Positions 57,465 through 64,000 of a DNA stretch of 64,000 bases are shown here, in pieces. Made by a program: the position numbers and the translations under genes. The notes beneath the pieces were generated by a model. The model searched no databases. It worked only from the letters and a program-made list of their open reading frames with translations, and was not told where the DNA came from. The stretch's first letter is position 1. Every line of letters starts with the position of its first letter. The stretch comes from Ophiura sarsii (Eukaryota; Echinodermata; Ophiuroidea; Amphilepidida; Ophiuridae): contig CM069455.1 in NCBI GenBank assembly GCA_035610835.1, forward strand, positions 51,316,639 through 51,380,638. The letters run 5' to 3'.

Positions 57465-57595
57465 ATTCGCTTGAAATGGTTTTTAACTAAACATGATTTA
57501 TTATTAAGAATTTTTATCAGTATGTCTATCTCAATCAAAATACACGTACCGTGCATAATGTACAGTTTGGAAACAGCTTTAGTTATAATATTGCA

Positions 57596-57695
57596 NNNNN
57601 NNNNNNNNNNNNNNNNNNNNNNNNNNNNNNNNNNNNNNNNNNNNNNNNNNNNNNNNNNNNNNNNNNNNNNNNNNNNNNNNNNNNNNNNNNNNNNN
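57596..57695. other. Assembly gap (100 N)
   Basis: One hundred undetermined bases immediately after the duplicated tRNA-Thr flank. A further tRNA-Ile copy could be hidden here. Confidence 1.
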
Positions 57696-57861
57696 TTTTT
57701 AATGTTATTTGTTCATTATCAACAAAGAAGGTTGGAACACATTCAAAATTATTGTAAACAAGATATTAACCATTCTGATTAAATACACAGTTTTCCTCGA
57801 CGTTTCAGCTTTGAAATGCAATGACCTGTTTTACCTTTTCAATTACAGATAAAAGAAACAT

Positions 57862-58226
57862 ATTCTTGATTAGTCAAATTTTCCGTGTCATTTCTTTTTG
57901 ACACATGTTTGTGTTACACTGATCAATTTATTGGTCGTTATGCGTCTGAAATGAGTTGGAAAAATGTGTCACTTTTTTTGACACTGAAGTGTGTTAAATG
58001 GAACAAATATCCGGGTCAAAATGTTCAATTGAATAGTATTCCGATTCAAATTTAACAAATAAAATGATCATTTTGACCCGGATATTTGTTATATTTGACA
58101 CACTTCAGTGTCAAAAAAGTGACACATTTTCCGTGTTATTTTGACTAATAAGTTGTAGTTTCCCCGCGGACTAATTTTCTGTGTCAGATTTGACCATTTC
58201 CGTGTCAAATTTGACTAATCTAGAAT
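57862..58226. mobile_element. Palindromic element with gattagtcaaatt ends
   Basis: Outer inverted ends ttcttgattagtcaaat and atttgactaatctagaa. Inner arms 57961-58022 and 58070-58130 (aaaatgtgtcac, gacactgaagtgtg, atccgggtcaaaatg) are near-perfect reverse complements. Repeated ccgtgtca words. Confidence 0.7.
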
Positions 58227-58229
58227 AAG

Positions 58230-58838
58230 AGTGTAGGCAATTAAGCAAATTACCTAAAGTAGGCTTTTTTGCTTATTTTTCCCAAACAAGATAATTTTTC
58301 AAAAAAGTGGTGACTCAGAATTATCGGCCATTTCCATCAAAAACATTATTTGAAATCAGTGTACTTTAATAATCTTACGTGTTTTCACTAATTTCCATGT
58401 ATCTTACTAATAGGCCTAGAACATCTGAAAACGGTGTGTGTTTGTGTGTCGGGTTGTTTGTTTGTATTTGTTAGCTTAGTACTCCGTTAGTTTTTGTCAA
58501 CATTTCGCTTAATTTGCATGAAAGAAGAGGAGGAAAATTCGGGCAATGTATACATTTTCAGTGAAATTGGTTAATAATTGTCTCCAAAACAGCAAAAAAC
58601 CGCTCAAATTTGGCTAAAAATGTCACTAGAATCGCACGATATTGTGGGTGACGCGTACTACCGCGTAAATACAGGCCAAACTGGACAACATATTAAGGGT
58701 CCCATGAGGGCCCACTGTGGGCCCACGATCGATGTTGGCTGGGACATACGGTGCCGTACGGGCTGGCAAATAAATATAATATAAACACGCGCAGGCGGGG
58801 AAATAGTTTAGAATAGGCCTAGGGGTTATACTAAATTC
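58230..58838. other. No gene seen
   Basis: No recognisable coding or RNA feature. Confidence 0.4.
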
Positions 58839-58839
58839 T

Positions 58840-59280
58840 TATATAGTGGGTGTGGTTTGAGATGTCAGCAGGCAATTTGATTGATTTTTGGCTGATTTTC
58901 AGCCGACACGCCCATACATTATGAGACAATGGTTTATAGTTTGGGGCGGGGTTTAATTCATTCGAAAAATAATACCTTCAGCGCGTATGATCAACGCGTC
59001 ATCGCGTTAGCGTGCCCTATACAAAGTCGCCGCCGTATGCGTTGTGGGTATAACGCAGCGATGACAGGTTGGAAAATAGCTCGCTGGATTCGCCGATTTT
59101 ATAAAGGGGGATATTTGTTGTTTGTTTAAAATAATGAGTCTAACAAACTGCGTTATTTTATGATAAAAGATCAAAATAACCAATTAACTAAATAAGAATG
59201 AGAATAAAATATAGTTCTTAGCTGTTTTGCTATATAGACGATGGTCTTATAATATATAGGCTGTACCATGGTTTAGAATA
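58840..59280 (+). repeat. Dispersed repeat, copy 2
   Basis: Reverse-complement relative of 18465-19510 (ttcttatatagtgggtg, gttgtgggtataacgc, gctatatagacgatggtct). Confidence 0.6.
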
Positions 59281-59289
59281 GGCCTAGGG

Positions 59290-60235
59290 GTTTGACTAAA
59301 ATGTGGTATGCCAATTTACCATCGGATGGGGGTTAAACCACGGGAAATGGTTTAGGATGGGAGGCCTAAAGGTTTCAGTCATAAGAATAAGTTCAGATAT
59401 CACTAAAATATCCTATTAAATCACCCAAACTGTTCATCACTTGGATTTTTCTAGATGTTTTGATTCACTCACTGGGCATATTTCAATGAAAATTGGACTC
59501 TTTGAAATACTGAGATTTGTATATGTTTGCTTGCTTGAATGCTTCCCTTTCCTCTTACACTTCATATTTCAAATTAGGCCTACACAAGGATTAAAGTTAT
59601 TGTCTTAGGTATCATAACTATGCTAAAAGAAATCGGGATTTACCTGTTACTGATGTAGGCCTATGCAATCGTATTAGCACGTGTTTCACACAAACAATTC
59701 AAATGTCCCACCAAATAACTGATATGTCTCGGGTTTTTCATCGCGCCGGTTTGGAGTAAATCATGCCTCCCCCCCCCCCCACCCCCCACCCACACACGCT
59801 CACACCCACGCTCAAGTAATATTGAAACGCCCTCTGTGGTTCAAATTGTTCATACTGGCACATTGGCTAAATCGAGCCGCTTAAAATATGGGTAGATGCC
59901 CCATCTTTAAAAAGATCAGATTCGAAGATTGGGGTACTTTCTTTTTGTGCGTAGCTTACAGCATATATTGACCATAGGCACTTTTTTCTCTTTTGGGCTA
60001 ACTAATCGTGATTTTGGTAACACTGGATAATGACAAGCGGTTGAACAAAGAGAGTCCTGCATTGTATTTACGTAAATAAGTACAATTGATATGATTTCTA
60101 TAGCCAAACTTGGCATAGTTTTTGTTGTTGCTTTGTCATGGAGGATCCACGCTAAGATGAACAGCTCTAAACATATGCCGAACTGCCGCTTTATACGCTA
60201 AGTTCCTTTTTATAACTTCAGGGCCCTTGGAAGTA
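59290..60235. other. No gene seen
   Basis: Contains a C-rich, ca-rich tract at 59768-59815. Nothing coding. Confidence 0.4.
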
Positions 60236-60239
60236 TATT

Positions 60240-61640
60240 TTTGATGGGGGTGCTGTAAATTTGTAAGTCTTCACCATACCACTTCGGCGTGGGGTCCGGG
60301 GCGAAGCCCTTGGCGGGGGTTCAGGGGGCAGAGCAATGGCTCATCCAGGACTGTTCTGATTGGGGGGGGGGGCAAAAAATAACCTGAAGCCATCTTGTTG
60401 ATCTTAAATATTGAAACGTTGAACCAAAATACGCGCAAAGCGCGAAAAAATTGTGAGTTTAACACTTAAAAGGTGTTGTTTTAACGCCCCCCGCATAATA
60501 TTTAGGGTATTTGGTGTGGTTGGAGGGCCATTATAATATTAAAACCTCTAGAAAACATGTGCGCGGAGCGCGTAAAATTTTGAGCTTGTTCAGCTTAATA
60601 ATGAAATATTGAAATAAATACGCGCGAAGCGCGCAAAAATTGGCATTGCTAACACTTAAATGGTCCAGTATGATGTTTTTAACGCCCCCACATAATATCG
60701 AGAATATTTTGGTATGGTTTGAGGGCCATTTTAATGTTAAAACCTGTAGAAAATATGCGCGTGGAGCGCGCAATTTTTTTTGAGTATTAACTAAAATGGT
60801 CATGGAAAACTGTCCTGAAGACACCTTGTTAAGCTTAAATATTTAAATATTCAAATTAATACGCGCGCGGAGCGAGCAAAAAATTGAATTTCTAACACTA
60901 ATGGACCAGTATGATAATAACGTCTCCCACATAATATTCATAATTTTTGGTGTGGTTTTTGTATTAAAACTTTGGTCCAGTATGATGTTTTTTTAACGTC
61001 CCCCACATATTTTGAATATTTGGTGGGTCTGAGGGCCAATATAATGTTAAAACTTGCAGAAAATATTCGCGCGGAGCGCGCAAAATTTTGACTTTTTGAA
61101 CTAAAATGGTCATGGAAAAATGTCCTGAAGCCATCATGTCAAGCTTGAATAATGAAACATTGAAACTAATGTTTGCAAAAATTGACATTTCTAACACTTA
61201 AATTGGTCCAGTATGACGTTTTGAACGTCACCAACATAATATTTAGAATATTTTGCATGGTTCTAGGCCATTATAATGTTAAATCATGTATAAAATGGGT
61301 GCGCGGAGCGCTCAAATTTTTTCATTATTTTCAACTAAAATGGACATGACACTGACACTGTATATTTTTTCAAAAATCTTAAAATCTAGGCCCCCATATA
61401 CACACCGTCTCACTGTCAGAGGTGAGAAATACACGACTTTGGTCATATTGAATTGTTATGTAGTGTATGTAATACCAAAATCTTAAAATCTTAGGGGGTG
61501 CTAGCACCCCTTAACTTATTATTGGACTGACAATGTATATTTTTTCAAAAATCTTAAAATCTTAAGGGGTGCTGCGCACCCCCTCTCAAAGACCAAAGGG
61601 GTGCTGCAGCACCTCAGCACCCCCCCTTCCCAGGGGCTTG
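60240..61640. repeat. Diverged tandem repeat with gcgcggagcgcgc motifs
   Basis: About five units of roughly 210-230 bases. Each carries a small palindromic word (gcgcggagcgcgt, cgcgcgaagcgcgc, gcgcgtggagcgcgc), then ctaacacttaaatggtccag, aacgcccccacataatat and tgagggccat. Short flanking direct repeats (aaaatcttagggggtgc) follow near 61480-61600. Short open frames inside are not genes. Confidence 0.7.
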
Positions 61641-61644
61641 TATA

Positions 61645-62480
61645 ACTTGGCAAACAAATTACAGTAATTCGCCGAACCACCTATTTTTGATGGTTAAAAT
61701 GGAGTACGGCCAAGAAATTCTTTTGGCTAAAGATATTGATTTGACGATTTCTAAAAATTGGAGAACACATTTTGTTTAAATGGTAATTTAGGTTATATTG
61801 TGGCCGGTTGTAATGACGTTGTAGTGAACGTCAATAGCAATGTCGCAATTAATCTTTCAAATTAATCCCGGGAAATTAATTTGAATAGTTTGTGGAACGT
61901 TGACGTCAACTGAGAATTGACCTTTCTACAAGAATTTTTTCTTTCTTTTTCAGATTTTGCGTAGGTTAATTCAAATGGTTGATTGATCATGTGTAAACAC
62001 AATTAGGACTACACGGCCAATTTGCGCACTTTCACAACTGTTTCAAAATTGGTTGACACGCACTCAATTAACTAAGAATTATTTATTTGTATTAATTTGA
62101 CTTCCAGTAATCAAGGAGTTATCATACTTAATATAATAACTCCTTGCAGTAATCTAATAATGTCATGCTTTGGCTGGCATCCATCCCAAATAGCAAGTGG
62201 TGCCTCACCTCATAGTATTACCTGCATTAGCAGTGCTTTTAAAATATGAATTGTTAGCTCAATTTAGTGGACATGAAAGTATGACATTTTATATTGGATT
62301 AATGTTATGATTCCGATGTTGATGTTAAAGCTGGCCCTACCACTTTGGTAGTTCACCACAGACAGACTGTACTGACGTGATGACAGACTATACAAAGTTA
62401 ACATGGAGAAATTGTAACCTTGTCAAATTCCCAATAGAACTGGATGCGGCTAGTTACCCAGAGTCAGTGGCATATCCAGG
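61645..62480. other. No gene seen
   Basis: AT-rich sequence. A short inverted pair aaggagttat/ataactcctt occurs near 62115-62145. Confidence 0.4.
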
Positions 62481-62490
62481 TAGTGGGGGT

Positions 62491-62521
<31 letters not shown>
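62491..62521. repeat. Poly-G tract (31 bases)
   Basis: Follows cagtggcatatccaggtagt, an end resembling those of the short DNA elements in this window. Confidence 0.8.
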
Positions 62522-62522
<1 letters not shown>

Positions 62523-62731
62523 GCAGGCCACCCCACCCCCTCCCCCCAATTGACAAACGAGTTTTAAAAAAGGAGGAAGGGGAGAAGGAGGTAGGTTTTA
62601 AATGTGGAGGACGTTTAAAACGTCATACTGTACCTTATTTGTTAGTGTTAAAAATCATAATTGTTCTGGACCATTTTAGTTCATGAACTGATTTATTTTG
62701 CGCGCTTCGCGCACACTTTTTATACAGGTAC

Positions 62732-63295
62732 GTATACAGTTTTTTGCAGAAAAGGGTTCAATGAATCCAACCATGATAATGAAATTGACCATTTTGGGGA
62801 AAATTATAAAAAACACGTTTTTTGACCCATTTTAGGTTTGGAAAAGATAACTCAAAATATATTTTGTTAAATTTTGTCATACTAGTTTTATGATAATCCT
62901 GATAACATTCCCCAGGAGCGTTTTTTTGCTTTTTTTTAATAATCGATTATTTTTTGTGTTATAGTCCAAAAAGTGCCCAAAAAGGTGATTTTTTTCCCAA
63001 AAATGTGATTTTCATGATTTTGGCGGTTAAACAAATCATGATTTTTGGCAGTTTTTGGTCTGTAACTCAAAAAATAATCGATTATTCAAAAAAACCAACA
63101 AAAAAAACGCTCCTGGGGAATGTTATCAGGATTATCATAAAACTAGTATGACAAAATTTAACAGCATATATTTTGAGTTATCTTTTCCAAACCTAAAATG
63201 GGTCAAACACGTGATTTTTATAATTTTTTCCAAAATGGTCAATTTCATTATCATGGTTGGATTCATTGAACCCTTTTCTGCAAAAAACTGTATAC
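62732..63295. mobile_element. Large palindromic element (arms about 230 bp)
   Basis: The left arm 62732-62962 and right arm 63064-63295 are near-perfect reverse complements, with landmarks gtatacagttttttgcag, ggttcaatgaatccaaccat, tttaggtttggaaaagataa and taatcgattatt. The spacer of about 100 bases is AT-rich. No transposase; the open frames are repeat translations. Confidence 0.85.
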
Positions 63296-63299
63296 ATTT

Positions 63300-64000
63300 A
63301 TAAAGATTAAATGAATATTGAAGAAGTTACGGCAGTTTTACGGAGACTGTACCTGAGAGTCCACACCCCCCTTAAGATGGACTATTTATAGGAAGCTTTA
63401 TATAACTGGGCAAGGAATCAATCTTCTTGCAGATCCGGTGAGATATATTGACTACTTTTTATTGCATGATACACATAGTACCTCTCTAATTGTTCTTCTT
63501 AAAGACACTTTATTCTTTATGAACATATTTGTAAGTTTTAGTTTGGATATTCAACTTCTTTTTTAAACATGTGGCCAAATAATGCCAAGCTGTACCATCT
63601 GCAAGTCAGACAAACTTAAGCTGTTAATTACTTCAACACATGTTTGGCAATGTCTGTTTTGGAGGGAAAGCCCTGCACCATTCTAGTGATGCTAGGCATG
63701 CTGGACTGTGCAAGAATTCTTCTTTGAGCAATACTGTGAGATAGTGGATTGCATAGGTCAGGTCAATCTAAATCATTTTTAAAAACCTCTTCAATAAACA
63801 TATTGGGCAGTATTCTCGTACTGAACACGGTTTTAGCTTAAAACCGTGTCTAACTTCAAATGTACTACTTGCAGCATGATTTTCTTAAGGACCCTCGTTT
63901 AACAACATTATAAACAACCAGTAGACAATGGTAAGTGAATCCAGTGGTCATGCGATGAAAGTGAATCATGCTGGTGTTGCTCACGATATTATGTTCCCGA
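63300..64000. other. No gene seen; dispersed repeat near the end
   Basis: 63862-63970 matches 40065-40190. A 10-bp hairpin acacggtttt/aaaaccgtgt lies at 63825-63849. Nothing coding recognised. Confidence 0.45.

Overview
The window is eukaryotic DNA from a marine invertebrate deuterostome, most likely an echinoderm. Evidence: spliced, phase-1 extracellular-domain exons (kringle, HYR, F5/8 type C, hevein-like), an intron-bearing tRNA-Ile(UAU), several non-LTR retrotransposon fragments, many short non-autonomous DNA transposons, long G/C homopolymers, and the motif taggcctac/taggcctata, which I associate with echinoderm sequence. The clade call is inference. Two runs of 100 N (21577-21676, 57596-57695) are assembly gaps.

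Region 1-27 kb, minus strand, holds the only substantial protein-coding locus: two related copies of a secreted multidomain gene. Copy A starts with a signal-peptide exon (15907-16020), then a charged helical exon (13303-13435), two F5/8C domains of two exons each (12697-12096 and 11736-11133), a broken kringle (about 9766), an HYR exon (8949-9203), a kringle exon with an in-frame stop (7706-7981), a kringle (6238-6519) and three hevein-like cysteine-rich exons (3572-3745, 787-1217, 1-64) running off the left edge. All domain exons are phase-1 modules. Copy B has a signal-peptide exon (25558-25671), the same helical exon (23482-23620) and one intact kringle (22541-22792); no F5/8C domain is visible. 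Intron and upstream sequence, including an R2-type retrotransposon tail, is shared between copies, so this is a tandem segmental duplication, modified afterwards by insertions private to each copy.

Region 27-33.5 kb is a tandem array of about four units of 1.7-2 kb, each carrying a GC-rich minisatellite built on acgcgtgcgccgg. One unit is interrupted by a 1.26-kb hAT-like element. Region 33.5-50 kb is repeats: terminal-inverted-repeat elements, large palindromes, tandem repeats, and a CRISPR-like-looking degenerate minisatellite at 44.2 kb. No convincing gene was found there beyond two weak exon candidates near 33.6-34.0 kb.

Region 50-58 kb has a duplicated tRNA pair, Thr(AGU) on minus and Ile(UAU) on plus, separated by a CR1/L2-like reverse-transcriptase fragment (53.2-54.7 kb). 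It also has a possible tetraspanin-like last exon (56482-56641), interrupted by a 714-bp hAT-like element with a perfect 8-bp target duplication. Region 58-64 kb holds more repeats, a run of units containing gcgcggagcgcgc-like motifs, and a 560-bp palindrome.

Target-site duplications, empty sites and paralogous copies let many insertions be placed exactly, and some can be ordered relative to the tandem gene duplication.
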